From assembly GCF_000330505.1 (NCBI RefSeq), contig NW_004443523.1:59070-123069 (forward strand): a stretch of DNA of 64,000 bases, given 5' to 3'. The position numbers and the translations under genes were made by a program. This DNA comes from Entamoeba invadens IP1 (lineage: Eukaryota; Evosea; Mastigamoebida; Endamoebidae). Positions 47,810 through 60,354 of this stretch are shown here, in pieces. Position 1 is the first letter of the stretch. The number at the start of each line of letters is the position of its first letter. Under the pieces are notes generated by a model. That model was not told the origin of the DNA and made no database searches. It saw only the letters and a list, made by a program, of their open reading frames with translations.

Positions 47810-48123
47810 GCGTTCCACGAACATTCAATAAATCCCAATTGTTTTTTTGAAGGAAAATAAATAAATATGGTTTTTATTATAAATTAATTTTTCAGATAAG
47901 TCATATTTATTTAATGATTCAAATTATTTTTAATTGACAATTCTTTGTTTGAAAAGTGTATATTTGCCGAATTATTCAGCAAATTGTTATTATATAAATA
48001 TAGTATTATAGAAATTAAAGAAAATTTGTAAAAATCATTAAATTATAAAATATTTTTTAAGTTCAAGACAAATTTCAAAGCCACTTTTCACTATCAACTT
48101 CAAAACAATAACACCACTATTTA
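47810..48123. other. AT-rich intergenic stretch
   Basis: Divergent promoter region between the unknown pseudogene (-) and the LRR pseudogene (+). No motif recognised. Confidence 0.4.
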
Positions 48124-50056
48124 ATGATGATTGTATCGAAGTATTTTAAAAGAATAATAGATTTCATTAAGATAATTAAAGTATGCAAAAACTTCAAAGC
48201 AATACCAAAAACGTATACTTTAAACTTTATATGTTTACACTCTCATTTTATTTTTTTTCTTAATGTCGAGACATATCACATTTATAAAAAACGGCAAAGT
48301 AGTGCCGGTGTACTTCAAGTATGTTTATTTATATCAATGTCATACTCTTTTTACCTCTCAAACAAATCTACTAAAAATGAATTTACACACGTTTTTTACA
48401 CACAAGAGGATTATAAAAAATATCAAAGCTTTGAAGGAGCAACACATTTTCGTGGTCAAATCTTTTCTGGCCTTTTTATGATGACTATCCGCTTGTCGCA
48501 TGTTATTTACATAGAATTGTCTAACTTGGTAATATTGGTTTTAACAACAATGGTAAACTTTCGTAAATAACACTAGACAGACGCCTTCGAACGATGCCAA
48601 GTAGTTGTTTTTAAATTGCATTTCTTTACAAAAAATGATCTTAGTGGTGTGAAAATAGTAAGTAAAGACTTTTCCAAAAATTCCAAAAAGTTGTCGGGAA
48701 TAACATTTGGTAAAGAGTTGTCTGCTGTTGGACACAACGCGTTTTATGATGTTTGTGACATACAAAGTGTTGTAACTTTTGGTGTGACTAAATTGGATTC
48801 GTTGATCAACATATCTTCCTCACACATTTTTATAGGGTTCGCTCACAAATTACTTGTAACACAAAATGATACGACTCAACTGGATAAGTTGCAAATATCA
48901 AAAGTCTTTGCAATGTTAATCGAGGAAATTGGAAATATGGGTTTCAACAATTTCTATATAATATAAGAATTGGACATCTCAAAAAGTATCACAAAAATTG
49001 GGGTTTCCGCATTTTCTAATCCAAACCTCAAACGACTTGATTTGACTAATGTAGTCCAAATTGGCGAACAACCCAACATGAAAAGTGTTATTGTAATTAC
49101 AATTCTTGCAACTATGTATTTTAAAAGTTTCCCATTTTTAAATTCATTAAAAAGAATTACTGTGTTAAACGGCAAAGTACTTTAATAGTATATGGCATGT
49201 TATATGAAAACCAAAGTAAAACAAGACCGGTGTTCAAGTATGCATTATTGTTACACAAAACCGATTAAGATAATTACAATGGAACCTCCCTATTTGTAAA
49301 CTGATAACAAAAAATATTTTTTTTGTGTTAACATCAAATACATCGAATTTTTACAAAATGTTGAAATGATTGATTGGGGTAATTAATATCACTGTGACAA
49401 ATTCGAAACCTGTCATTTTGTCACAAACTTCGGGGTATATTAGTGTACATCAATGTAACCAATTAGAAGAAATTGTCTGTAAAAGTGTTGGTAAGAAATT
49501 AAAGTTCTTTTCTTGTGATAAGTTAGGTAAAGTAACACTGTCAGCCATACCAGAGTACAACGCGAACGTTCAGTTAGTCGTCAAATGCCCAATTTTGAGT
49601 GAAATGGTCATCGTAAATGTTCCACATAATAGTATTTACAAAGGAAGAATAAAATAAATAATTTTTGTAAATTAGTGAAACAAAACATCAGCTTTGAAGA
49701 TGTTGTATATGATGGATACCACATTTACAATACAGGCCGTGAAGATGTATATTATACAAATGAAGATTAAAATCAAAATAGCGATAAATTAGATGATAAA
49801 AAAGAAAATAAATAATGTGTTGACTACAGTTATTGTACCAGAAGGTGTCACAACTATACCAACAATGTCCATACCAGCTTCATTTAACAATATAAAGTTG
49901 GTTCTCTTTTTAACGATCAAGAATAATAAAGCAATACCATTGACTGTGTTAATTTGAAAAAAGTTGTTGGGTTAACTCAAAATGTCGTTATTGAAAAAAA
50001 CGCATTCATAAACTGTGATAAAAATGTTGTTGGGCTTTACAACTTCGTTGATTAAA
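48124..50056 (+). pseudogene. BspA-type leucine-rich-repeat protein, heavily broken
   Basis: It starts MMIVSKYFKRIIDFIKIIKV, the conserved N-terminus of Entamoeba BspA-like LRR_5 proteins, with NVETYHIY following. Later fragments carry LRR_5 units: ITFGKELSAVGHNAFYDVCD, then TAA 48964-48966 with the frame continuing as ELDISKSITKIGVSAFSNPN, then SVHQCNQLEEIVCKSVG, FEDVVYDGYHIYNTGRED, VIVPEGVTTIPTM and IEKNAFINCDKNVVG. At least five breaks occur. Clearly a dead member of the family. Confidence 0.75.
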
Positions 50057-51101
50057 TCAAAGCTATTAGTCATTTTTTGCAGTGAGATAATTAAAAAGTA
50101 CAACTATACTTTTATTTAGATTTAATAATTATAAAATTTATTATAATTATTTTTTGAAATTTTAGCAACTATCCAACAACCAAATAATACTCTTTTTAAC
50201 ATTTTTTTAAAGTTTCTACCAAAATTTTAAATTAATTTTAAATAAATAGTGGCATACGTTTCAAAAAACTTTGTTTTTGAAAATAAAAAAATAATGGTAA
50301 TCAATTAACTTTCAAACAATTTTGGGCTTCAAAAAGGTGTGTTATATAACATACTTTATTCTTGTGATATGAAAACGTTTTTATTATAACAACATTGTTA
50401 ATGAATCAACTGTATAATATATGTGAAGTAGTTATTTAAGTTGGGTATTTAGTTTATTAATAATAATTTTTAATATTTTTATTTAAAATGTTTAAATACT
50501 TTTAAATTCTAGTATTTTTAAAAATAAAAAATAACATTTTAGCAAAACATGTGTGTTAAATCTATTTAAATGACAACTAACCAATAATTTGAGTGTTACA
50601 TTTTTTAAAAAGTGTTTGAATATTTGCAACTTTCGTTGGAATAGAAACTAAATTTCGATAAATGACAATTGAGTATATTGTTTTCACTTTTCATACTTTA
50701 TTGAATTGTTTCAAATTTAATGTTTCAACAATATAGACTTAAAAATATGTACAGATGTGAGAATAAAGTTTTAAATAAATACTAGAATTTCGACTTATCA
50801 ATCAAATACAATTTAAATAATAATTAACAAGTTTTCTTGTTTATTTTTAAAACAATATTTAAATATACCTTTTGATTTAGAGTTTTTATAATATATATAA
50901 AAATTATAAATCATTAGTCGAAACCATGTTTCTGGTCGTAAGCTTAGTACCACATTTGTATCAGTTTAAATTGTATTTAATTGTTTTTAAACTCACTTTT
51001 TCAACTAAAATGAAATCTTGTTTTAACTTGATTATAAAAAAATATTTCCCAATTTAAATTAAAAAAACATTATTTAAACATGTTTCAACTATTAAGTGTA
51101 T
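50057..51101. other. AT-rich intergenic stretch
   Basis: No gene or repeat seen. Confidence 0.5.
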
Positions 51102-51683
51102 ATGTTGGTTCTTTGTTTAATTGTAATAGCTTCAGCTCGATATTATGTTTATACACTCACTAATGGTATAACTGAAGTAGATATAATTGGCCAATGTTAT
51201 TATAATAAAGATAAAAGTTATTCAAAACTTGAAGAAGATGAAGATAAAATTAAAAAATTTACTTCTACAAAATGTGCCGATTGGAAAGACGAAGGAAGTG
51301 AATCATTACCTGATGGCGCCAAAATCCAAAACGAATTGCCCGACTATTATTATGTTCTTTATAAATATTATGATCGCATTGATTGCAAATTGGGTGAGAG
51401 TGAATCTCATCCAAATATATTGTTATTTAATCAATGCACAAAATATTCAGATTGGTCTTCCGAACTTGCAGAAATAACAGATAAAAAGCTTAAAATATCG
51501 TTTTATAAATCGGAAAACTGCACCGGGGATAATGTTATTAAACCTAAAATTATTGAACTAAATAAATGCATAGATTTTAATGGCGAACATCGCATTGTTT
51601 CGAAAAGTGTAAATGAAATTATTCCCGATGGTGCTTATGAATTATTTGCATTTCTTGGTTTTTTTATGATGTTTTTGTTTTAG
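51102..51683 (+). CDS. Small secreted or GPI-anchored protein
   Basis: An intact 193-residue ORF. I start at ATG 51102 (MLVLCLIVIASARYY) because the upstream GTG at 51096 is not a eukaryotic start. The N-terminus is a signal peptide. The mature part has spaced cysteines (GQCYY, TKCADW, DRIDCK, NQCTKYSDW, SENCTG, NKCIDF), suggesting three disulfides. The end, YELFAFLGFFMMFLF, is hydrophobic and terminal, as in GPI signals. Two related half-units (ADWKDEGSE and YSDWSSELAE) hint at an internal duplication. No family name recognised; a surface or secreted role is inference. Confidence 0.7.
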   Translation: MLVLCLIVIASARYYVYTLTNGITEVDIIGQCYYNKDKSYSKLEEDEDKIKKFTSTKCADWKDEGSESLPDGAKIQNELPDYYYVLYKYYDRIDCKLGESESHPNILLFNQCTKYSDWSSELAEITDKKLKISFYKSENCTGDNVIKPKIIELNKCIDFNGEHRIVSKSVNEIIPDGAYELFAFLGFFMMFLF

Positions 51684-52189
51684 GTGTTTAAACAATTTGT
51701 TTTTGTTGTTGTGATTATAATTGTTTGTATATTATTGTCAATGTCTATATCATTTGTTTACAATCATTTAACTTTTTACTCAAAGTTTATTGCACTTAAT
51801 TTAAATTCAGCAAATAAAAAATACACATATAAAAAATTATGTAAATATCAGTTAAATTAAAATAAAACAAATGTTAAATAATTGTTAAAATTGTTAAAAT
51901 ATCAACATCTTTTCTTGTAATTTTAGTGTTATCAAATTGGTATTTTCATCAATAATATTTTACATAATTATTAACTTAGTAATTTTATTTATTAATTTTT
52001 ACAATTGTTATTAATTTACATTTATATATAATTGCATACCTTTGACAATTATAACATTTATAAAAAATTAAACGGATTTTATATGTGTTGATTTTAAATA
52101 AATAATAATCAACCTTCATGTTGTAATAATTAAAAATATACATTGATATAATACCTTTCGAAAATAACAAAAAATGATAATCATTTAAA
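51684..52189. other. AT-rich intergenic stretch
   Basis: Convergent 3' region between the small secreted gene (+) and the LRR gene (-). No feature seen. Confidence 0.5.
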
Positions 52190-53897
52190 TTATTGAGGTC
52201 CATTGATTAATTTTGCTATATTTCTTTTTGTCCCTTTGATTGTCTCGATTTTGGTGTTTGCTGTTATACTTTCAAAACTCGACTTTTGGTGTTTTAAAAG
52301 CTTTGCAGAGTTTATAAATAACTTTTTTACTTCTACACAATCAAATTCGATGTTTTCTGCGTTACCCATTGTAATTTCTTCAAAACAACCGTACCTAAAT
52401 TTAATGTTTTTTATATCCCCAAATTTAGCAGTAATTTTGTCTTTTCTTTTAATATTTTGACTTACTATAACTTCATCAAAAGTTTCTAACGACAAGTTGA
52501 AATTACACGGATCACCAATATGGATGTTATGATAATAATATTTGACTCCTTTTGCTTTAAATTGGCATACGTGTTTTCTAAGACGCTCCACATTAATAGT
52601 AACGTCTTGTGTGTCTTGATACACATCAAAGATAGTGTGTTTCTTAAAGTCGACAATATACACACTCAAAGGTTTGTCTTCTCGCACAAATTTAACACAA
52701 TTCAACGAGTTAAAACACTCAAATTCAGTCAAGTTTTCATCATTAACAAGCAAAGGACTTCCTTTGTAATTCAAAACGTAAATTCTTGTCAGTTTCAATT
52801 TGTCAATTTTCAGGTTTCCAGTCACTTCTTCTATTTTCAATTTCTCCAATTTGATTGGAAGAGCCAATTCTGTGACATTCACATTTTTTAAAGAGACCAC
52901 CCGAATATTTTCTGAATTTAAAATATTCAAATTGACATCTACGGCATATTTATATGGATCGTCTTGATACCCATTGCCATCCCAAAACAGTTGTTTAGGT
53001 GGTCGAAACACAACAATTCCACTACAAAAAGAGTCTTTAACTGCATTTTCAATAATTTCCTCGTGACCATTCATATTGGACATTACTTTCACAAGTCGTT
53101 CAAAATCATTGAATTGTGATTTAAGTGTGCAGAAATCTGGAATGTACTTCATTCCCATCGTTTCTTTGGCAAGAAATTGCACATGGAAATTAACGTTGTC
53201 GTTATGTGTAATCTTTTTAATAATATCAAGTGGGTTGGTTTTTGTTTTAGTAACGTTAATATCATTAAAATGATTATCACAAAATTCACATCTTTTTTAC
53301 TTGAAAAATCAAATGAGAGCAAATGTTTCAATTTCTTAATTGTAATCATCACAGTCACTTTTTGAAGGGATTTGGTGTTAAAAAAGTCTTTCAATTGGGC
53401 ACTTCCTTTGTCATCTTTTATTCGATTAAAATACGATTTAAACTTTACATAAAACGACTGCGAAAGATCTAAAATGCGTTTTTTAAATTTTTATACAACT
53501 CACCATTTTTAGCAACAATTAAAACTTCATTAGTAAATAATCGAATTTTTCTGACTTTTGGAGGAAACCATTTTGTTTTTAAAGTGTTCTCCATTTTCAA
53601 TGATTGCTTGTTCTGTGCTTACACAAGCGAGTTATTAACTTCAATAAGAGGGATGTCATCACTCGAAAATTTTTTTGGACAACTGGAAAAAGAATTAAAA
53701 TATAAAGTCTGCAGATTTAAAAAGATATAAATGATATCTTCAATAGCAACAGTTTGACTTAAATTGTATGTGTTGATATACATTGTCTGCACTGCTTCAT
53801 GACAAGATTTGTTGATCAACATAAAGTTTGTTACATCTTCTAATGTGTTAAGATATAATATAATGTTTTTCATAAAAATCTGTTGTAGACATGTCAT
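52190..53897 (-). pseudogene. F-box/LRR-type protein of the Entamoeba family, broken
   Basis: ATG 53897 begins MTCLQQIFMKNIILYLNTLE, followed by DVTNFMLINKSCHEAVQTM, the F-box-like N-terminus of a large Entamoeba LRR family. In-frame TAA 53619-53621 is followed in the same frame by QNKQSLKMENTLKTKW. A frameshift near 53475 leads to DLSQSFYVKFKSYF and KDFFNTKSLQKVTVMITIKK. Another near 53200 leads into the 330-codon open block, with leucine-rich units (ALPIKLEKLKIEEVTGNLKI) to the stop at 52190. About 560 residues. Function of the family is not known; F-box-like N-termini suggest protein interaction. Confidence 0.65.
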
Positions 53898-54552
53898 GTT
53901 TTTCAATATTTTTAATTAATTTGATTTCATTTAACTTTTTGTAAAAAAAGAGGTTTATAAGCAAAAATGAATATTTAATATAAATGATACAAACTTTTAT
54001 AATAAATATTATAATCAAAATTTTACAAGTTGTAAGCTATTATTCAAATATTTGAAAATATTAAAAAATAAGACTTAACATTTTAATAATCCCCTTTTAA
54101 TTGACCTGTTATTACTAAGATTTATAGTCATTTTGATGTTTTTAGGATTTTGTTATGTTAAACAGAATAAACTATTAAATAACTAAAAGTATATTAATAA
54201 ACTATAAATTTCCTGATTTTAGACCACTTGAATTATGTTCAGTGTTATTTAAAATTTTAACAAAAAAATATAAAACTTAGTAAAAATTATAAAACAATTT
54301 TAGAATTGTTTTTACAAAAAAAATCGGTTAAAGTAACTTTAAAAATAATTGGACAACATTGGAGAGCCGATATAATAATTGATAAAGTATTGTTAAAACA
54401 CTCTAAATATCTTAATGTTAAATATATATTTTGTATAAAAAAATATCAAAATTTTTTACTTACCATACGCATTGTAAGTCGATAAATCTGTGTTCATTTC
54501 TTATAGATTTGATGTATTTGTCATCATTGTTGGGATCGTTTCGATCATATGA
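53898..54552. other. AT-rich intergenic stretch
   Basis: No gene seen. Confidence 0.5.
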
Positions 54553-55610
54553 TTATTTTTCTTCTTCATTCTTTTCTTCTTTAACTTCGTCATCACTGTC
54601 ATCAATTATTTGGCAAGGGCTATTTGCTACGTTATTATTTCTACTATGATTACCACAAGGAATTCCATTCAACAATGTGAGTTGTTTTAATTCGCTCAAA
54701 TTATCTGCCTTTGAACTCCCTGAAAGTTGGAGCTCCACAAGAGAGGTTGGAAATTTGACACTGACACTCCCACCATTCAAAGTGAATTTCGTCAAACACG
54801 TCAAAGCTCTCAAATCGGCGTCACAGAATTGACGCACACTGACGTTTCCTTCAGTGATTGCATACAACTGATTAACCTTTCCTCCGTTCTCATAAAACAC
54901 GCCATGTAAGTCTCTAGCTTTGATATATGGAGGAACCATTAAATAAACACCAATTGTTGTAGTTGCATTGAAACTGTAGTATTTGTTAGTGTTGCCAATT
55001 TTATTTCTTAAAAGTTCAAAATTGTCATAATGGTTAAAACTATAAACGCAAAATTTGATGGGTATAGTAACATGCTTGACATTTTGGATTTTTCTAATTG
55101 ACTCCTCGTTTGTAAATATAATTCCACATCGTAATTCAACAAATCTGAGATTGGGATAGTCGTCAATGTACTCAGCGACTTTTTCAAACTCTTTTGTATT
55201 ATGTAAATAAACTCTAATTACATTGGTCATCGGAGAACTTGGTTTTTCATCATAAATATTATATACTGTGTCAGATATACTTTTTACGGAGCTCTTTAAT
55301 ATTTTTGAATAATGACTTTCATTAATAATATGAAGTTGTTTGAACATTGCCAATGTTTCGTCAGATGTTTTATTGACAGTATAAGGGTCTATTTGTAAAA
55401 CTTCTAATTTTGGAAGGTATTTTAACATCTTTTTAATAATAGTTTCTGAACAATTATTGGAATTTCTGGACCATGGATTGGTAGTTAATAATTCAACTGA
55501 TTTGCCACATTTGTGAGATATATAAATGAAATGCTCAATATCAGTTTGAGTCAAATAAGAGAATATACTTTTCAAAGAAGCAAGCGGAAAACAATCACTG
55601 GCTGGGACAT
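54553..55610 (-). CDS. F-box/LRR-type protein with acidic tail
   Basis: A 340-codon block: N-terminus LKSIFSYLTQTDIEHFIYIS resembles the F-box-like start of the neighbouring gene, then leucine-rich segments (YLPKLEVLQIDPYTV, LRALTCLTKFTLNGGSVSV, FPTSLVELQLSGSS). The C-terminus is acidic (DDSDDEVKEEKNEEEK). The block itself opens on a TTG; the nearest ATG is at 55610 (MSQPVIVF) and needs a one-base frame change to join, so the start is uncertain and the gene may be slightly broken. Same strand and family as 52190-53897, probably a tandem relative. Confidence 0.65.
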
Positions 55611-56505
55611 CGAATGTAATTTATTAATTGTTGTGTCATTTAAATATAAATTTATTTTTTCATATTGTTAATATATAAATTCATTGAATTTTATAATGAA
55701 TAAAACTGATTAAATTATTATCTGTGTAATTTTATTTTGTGTAGTGAAATAATGTATAATTAATATAAAAGCGTATTTGTTAAATTATTTTTAAAAACTT
55801 AATATTATTCTTATTTATATATTTCATATACGTCAAAAAGTGTATTTATAAATAATAATATAATATAATTTTATTTAAAAAATGTATAACATTGTATTTC
55901 ATTTTAATTGTTTTTTAAATACTTAACACTTTAAATATCATCTAATTCAAGTTATCTGAAAAACGGGAAATCTAAAGTTTATTAAATTAATTTCCATTGT
56001 TTAGAGTTTATATTATGTGCATAAACAATACACGAGCCAAAAAGTAAATTTTTCAAATTTGGATTAATATCCCTGTAAAAATGGGCCAAAACAAAAATAA
56101 GGGCGTTATTTAAATGTTAATAATAATTATTACACAATTTTAACACTATTTATTACTTTTAATAACATAAAGTTTACACATAATTTATACAGTTTATATG
56201 CCATATGATACATTACAAAATCAAAAATAATTATCATTATTAAGTTTATTCGTATTAAAAAAATATACCAAAAAACAAAAATGCATTTTTAACAAATAAC
56301 CATACAAAAACTGAACTCAACAGCCATACGTTTATTATTTTTGGACATTTTTAATATATTAAAATCAACCATATATTCGGTTTTAGAAATGATTGTTTAA
56401 ATTCTTTACAATTTTTAATAAATTTTAAAGTTGAAAATGGTGTTTTTTAGTTACAAAAAGTTGTGATTTGTCTGTAACATAAATATAAAATATGCAATTT
56501 TTAAT
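55611..56505. other. AT-rich intergenic stretch
   Basis: No gene or repeat seen. Confidence 0.5.
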
Positions 56506-58302
56506 TTAATTAAATTTAAGTCCGTACGCCAACTCATCGATTTTACAATTTTTAATGTCTTCAAATAAAACATTTTCTTTAGCAACAGAATGATAGAAAC
56601 AAAATTCTTTGATTCTTCTGACACTTTTTGGTACTTTAATATAATCAAAGTCTTTGTAATTTCTAAAACAGTTTTCATCCAGTTGAACTACATCATTTGG
56701 CACTTCCCCGATTCTATTTTTATGCTCTTCTGTAATTTTCAAATGTTTTTTAATGTCACTTCCCATAAAAACTACGTTCTTGCATCCAACACAATTTTTC
56801 TTTAATATTTGATGAGTGTCATAAGAAACTGGCATATCATTTTCAACAAGCACCACATTGTTGACAATAAACTGACTCAAAAAATTACAATTCTCAAAAG
56901 CAGTTGGTGAAATGTTATTAAGTTTTTTCGCGAATATCACTTTTTGAAGTTTTGAGCATTCTTTGAAAGCATAATTATCAATGAAAGTGACTGATAATGG
57001 TATTTGTATATCTTCCAAACTTTCACACTTTCCAAAGCAACTCTCTCCAATTCTTTCGACACGTTTTCCAATTGAAATTTTGGTGAGTGACAGACATTTA
57101 AAGAATGAATAATTTTCAATTGATGTGACATTATTTGGGATGTCAATTTCTTTGAGGTAATAACATCCTTGAAAAGTCTTATTCAATTTAATTCTGTTTT
57201 TACTTGTTTTTAAAACATCAAATGAAGTCAGTGACTGGCACCACCCAAATACGGCTTCATACTCAAAAAGAGTATCTGGGAATGTTGCACTTATTAGTTG
57301 GGAACAATTTCGAAAAGCGCTATCTTTCACATGTGCCACACTTTTTGGTATAAAAACGTGAGTCAGTGCACAACATTGAAATGCACATTTCCCAATATGG
57401 ACAAGACTCTCTGGAAAATTAATTGTATCGAGAGAAACACACCACTCAAAAGCATTATCTTCAATTGATGTTAAAGTTGTTGGCAATATGACCTCTTTTA
57501 AATTTTGGTAGTGTTGAAAACACCGACACGAAATTGTATTTACATTTTCTGGTATTTCTAAAATAGAAAGCGCTGTTGTGTCATCTGATTTGTCGAGTGT
57601 CAAATGGACGTTTTGAAGGTATTTATAAATAAAAAGTTGGTCATATTTGATAAATATGTTGTCACAAACTATTTTCAACTTTTTTAAATGGCGCATTTCA
57701 TCGATACTTACAAAACCCGAAAATATCTTTTTGCCACACAAATCCACACTTTTAAGTGCAGTACATTTATAAAAAATGTTTCTACCTATTTTTGTGAGTG
57801 TTGTTGGAATTGTTACAGCTATAACACTTGGATCAAACAAATTGTTACCGACTTCACGGACACGCCCCAAATCTATTTTATCGTAGCATTTGCCATGGAA
57901 AAAGTTTTTGTGAATTTTAGTGACATTTGATGGTATTGTAATACTTTTAACAACATCATCTTTGATAATACGACGTTTAATTTCAACTAAATATTTACAC
58001 TTTGCAATTGTCTCAAATTTTTGAAGTTCATCATTTCCATCAAAAAGAAAAAGTACACTCGAATAAGTATACCCAAATTTATCTAAAATTGGCGTTTCAT
58101 CAAGACTTGGTGTGAAAGTAACTTTCATATCCACATTGGGTATTTTGAGTTTTGTTAGAGACGTGCACCCTTCAAAACATCCAAATTCAATTTTAACATC
58201 ATCACTTAAAACTATTTCTTCAAGGAAATTGTAGTTTTTAAAACAGTAATCACAAATTGATGTAATTTTTTCAAGACCATATATGTGACGAATAGAGGTC
58301 AT
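56506..58302 (-). CDS. BspA-type leucine-rich-repeat protein (LRR_5)
   Basis: An intact 598-residue ORF from ATG 58302. It is a series of LRR_5 units of about 23 residues with the pattern IP..V..I....F..C..L, for example NVTKIHKNFFHGKCYDKIDL, TTLTSIEDNAFEWCVSLDTI and LSVTFIDNYAFKECSKLQKV; at least twelve units are visible. The usual N-terminus (MIVSKYF...) is absent; the frame stays open upstream to a TAG at about 58362, so an upstream part may be missing. BspA-like proteins are a huge Entamoeba family, some at the plasma membrane. No signal peptide or membrane helix here. Confidence 0.85.
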   Translation of the reverse strand: MTSIRHIYGLEKITSICDYCFKNYNFLEEIVLSDDVKIEFGCFEGCTSLTKLKIPNVDMKVTFTPSLDETPILDKFGYTYSSVLFLFDGNDELQKFETIAKCKYLVEIKRRIIKDDVVKSITIPSNVTKIHKNFFHGKCYDKIDLGRVREVGNNLFDPSVIAVTIPTTLTKIGRNIFYKCTALKSVDLCGKKIFSGFVSIDEMRHLKKLKIVCDNIFIKYDQLFIYKYLQNVHLTLDKSDDTTALSILEIPENVNTISCRCFQHYQNLKEVILPTTLTSIEDNAFEWCVSLDTINFPESLVHIGKCAFQCCALTHVFIPKSVAHVKDSAFRNCSQLISATFPDTLFEYEAVFGWCQSLTSFDVLKTSKNRIKLNKTFQGCYYLKEIDIPNNVTSIENYSFFKCLSLTKISIGKRVERIGESCFGKCESLEDIQIPLSVTFIDNYAFKECSKLQKVIFAKKLNNISPTAFENCNFLSQFIVNNVVLVENDMPVSYDTHQILKKNCVGCKNVVFMGSDIKKHLKITEEHKNRIGEVPNDVVQLDENCFRNYKDFDYIKVPKSVRRIKEFCFYHSVAKENVLFEDIKNCKIDELAYGLKFN

Positions 58303-58632
58303 ATATTGAGTACGTTGTATATCGTGATAATTTAGGTGTTGTGTGTTGAACGGAATAACAAAAACCTATTTGTTACTTATTATTTCATTTTAATATAACG
58401 ATTATAATTAAAACACATCCAATGTTAATAAAATGTTACTAATTATATAATAATAATCAAAAAAAAAACATTTTATTGTTTATAAGATAAACATGTACAT
58501 GTAAAATATTATATGTAAAATAATTTATTATGATCATATTAATTATCAGAGCGTGTGATATGTTTATATTTAAAATACCATGTTTTATAATTAAATAAAT
58601 ATTAATTTGTACGTTAGTAAATAAAATAATAT
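58303..58632. other. Short AT-rich intergenic stretch
   Basis: 58303-58362 may still be coding 5' extension of the LRR gene (VIPFNTQHLNYHDIQ, open frame without ATG). Nothing else seen. Confidence 0.35.
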
Positions 58633-59775
58633 TTAACAAACTTCTTTAGTTGTATTTGTGTCCAAATTTTCTTTAAATTGGTTATTGTACAATTCAGAAT
58701 TATTATCCATTGTATACTCATAATTATCATAAAACTTTTTTACGATCTTACTACATTCTTTTGACACTTGATTTATCACTTTTTTATTTAAAGTTGGCAC
58801 AACAAGTTTAGTTAAAGACGTGCAATTATTAAAAGCGTTGTCTGCTATATAGCACTTTTGATTAAAAACGAGGTCTTTGATCTTTTTACAATTATTAAAA
58901 GCAAGTGAATCAACATAACACACACTTTCTGGTATATTAACATATTCAAGTTGAATGCATCCATTAAACACAGAAGTTTTGATAAATTTTAATTTTTTTG
59001 GGAGTTCAACTTTTGACAAGTTTGTGCATAATTGAAACACATAATCTTCAATAATTTTTACGTTGTTTGATATTTTAACATCTACAAGTTTTACACATTT
59101 CTCGAAAGCTGAATTTTCAATAACATAAATCGATGATGGAATTATAAGTCTTTCAAATCCACAATTATAAAAAGAATTATTTTTAATTCCAGTTATTGAA
59201 GGCGGAAAGTTGATATTTTTTAATTGAACACAATTTTCAAAGCAACCGTTTGGAATATCCTTAAGACTTTCAGAGAGCGTTACTCTTTCAAGTTTCATAT
59301 GATCTTGAAAAGTATAAAACTGTAAACTTGTTACCGTGTTTGGTATTATAACTTCAGAAACACCAAACAAATAAAACAAATGTTTGCCATAAGATTTAAT
59401 ATTTGTGTTGTTCAAAAGTTTTTGAAGCTCAGTGTATGTTGTTATCTTTTTGTTATAAATATCAACTAAAGATACCGAAATGTTTTTAAATGTACAAGGA
59501 CATTGAGTTGATATATCTATCGAATCGGTTAAAGAAACCGGTTTCCATAAAACAATATTATTAATATCATTCAAAACAACACCAAAATCGTATAAATGCT
59601 GTGTTTCCATATATGGAAACAATCTTTTGCTATCCACTTGTATCGGGTTGTATCGAAATCGGTCTAAAATGAAAGAAAATTTTTTGCACATTAAAATTGA
59701 GTTAATAAAATCCTTTTCAAAATAAAAATATTGGACGACTATTTGGAAATTAAATACATCAAGTTGTACAAACAT
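58633..59775 (-). CDS. BspA-type leucine-rich-repeat protein (LRR_5)
   Basis: An intact 380-residue ORF from ATG 59775. The N-terminus (FQIVVQYFYFEKDFINSILM, then RYNPIQVDSKRLFPYMETQH) is the diverged but recognisable cap of Entamoeba BspA proteins. LRR_5 units follow from about residue 140 (IPNTVTSLQFYTF, PPSITGIKNNSFYNCGFERL, NNVKIIEDYVFQLCTNLSKV, PESVCYVDSLAFNNCKKIKD), about eight in all. The C-terminus is polar and ends TNTTKEVC. It is in tandem with the LRR gene at 56506 on the same strand. Confidence 0.87.
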   Translation of the reverse strand: MFVQLDVFNFQIVVQYFYFEKDFINSILMCKKFSFILDRFRYNPIQVDSKRLFPYMETQHLYDFGVVLNDINNIVLWKPVSLTDSIDISTQCPCTFKNISVSLVDIYNKKITTYTELQKLLNNTNIKSYGKHLFYLFGVSEVIIPNTVTSLQFYTFQDHMKLERVTLSESLKDIPNGCFENCVQLKNINFPPSITGIKNNSFYNCGFERLIIPSSIYVIENSAFEKCVKLVDVKISNNVKIIEDYVFQLCTNLSKVELPKKLKFIKTSVFNGCIQLEYVNIPESVCYVDSLAFNNCKKIKDLVFNQKCYIADNAFNNCTSLTKLVVPTLNKKVINQVSKECSKIVKKFYDNYEYTMDNNSELYNNQFKENLDTNTTKEVC

Positions 59776-60354
59776 TTGGATTATATAACAAGTTTTAAAT
59801 ATTTATATATATATATATATATATAGAATAAAATCCTCAATAATTAAATGATTTTTGATTTTAATGATTTAAATAATGTTTTATATTATATAGTTATTAT
59901 ATTAAAAATCGATAAATAGTATTAATACTTTTTCAATTATTTAAATTATTTATTGAGTAATATTTATTCTAAAAAGTTATTAATTAATTATTCAATTAAT
60001 TGTTAATAATTTTTGGGTTTATTTTGTTTATTATTTTGGGAAACCGGTTTTTGTAAAAACAACCAATTGTTTTTCAAGTAAAAAAAATATTTTTTTATCG
60101 CTTGCTTGACTCGCACTTGAAAAAAAAACGCTAGGAATAAATGCACTTACATTCAGTTTGTGAGTATGTTAAAATATTTTTTTGTAGTTTAAAATGCATT
60201 TCTGACAAAATGAGGAATCCAACAATATATAAAATTAAAAAGTCGGTGTTTTTACTGTAAATTTTAATTAGACAAAAAACATATGATTAATTTTAAATAA
60301 TAGTTTATTTTCAAAAATACATATTTTAAAACAATGTCCAAATATTTTTTTACC
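59776..60354. other. AT-rich intergenic stretch with a short (TA)n tract
   Basis: A 22-bp perfect (TA)n run at 59804-59825 lies just upstream of the LRR gene. Nothing else seen. A second, imperfect TA-rich tract lies at 60672-60700. Confidence 0.5.
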
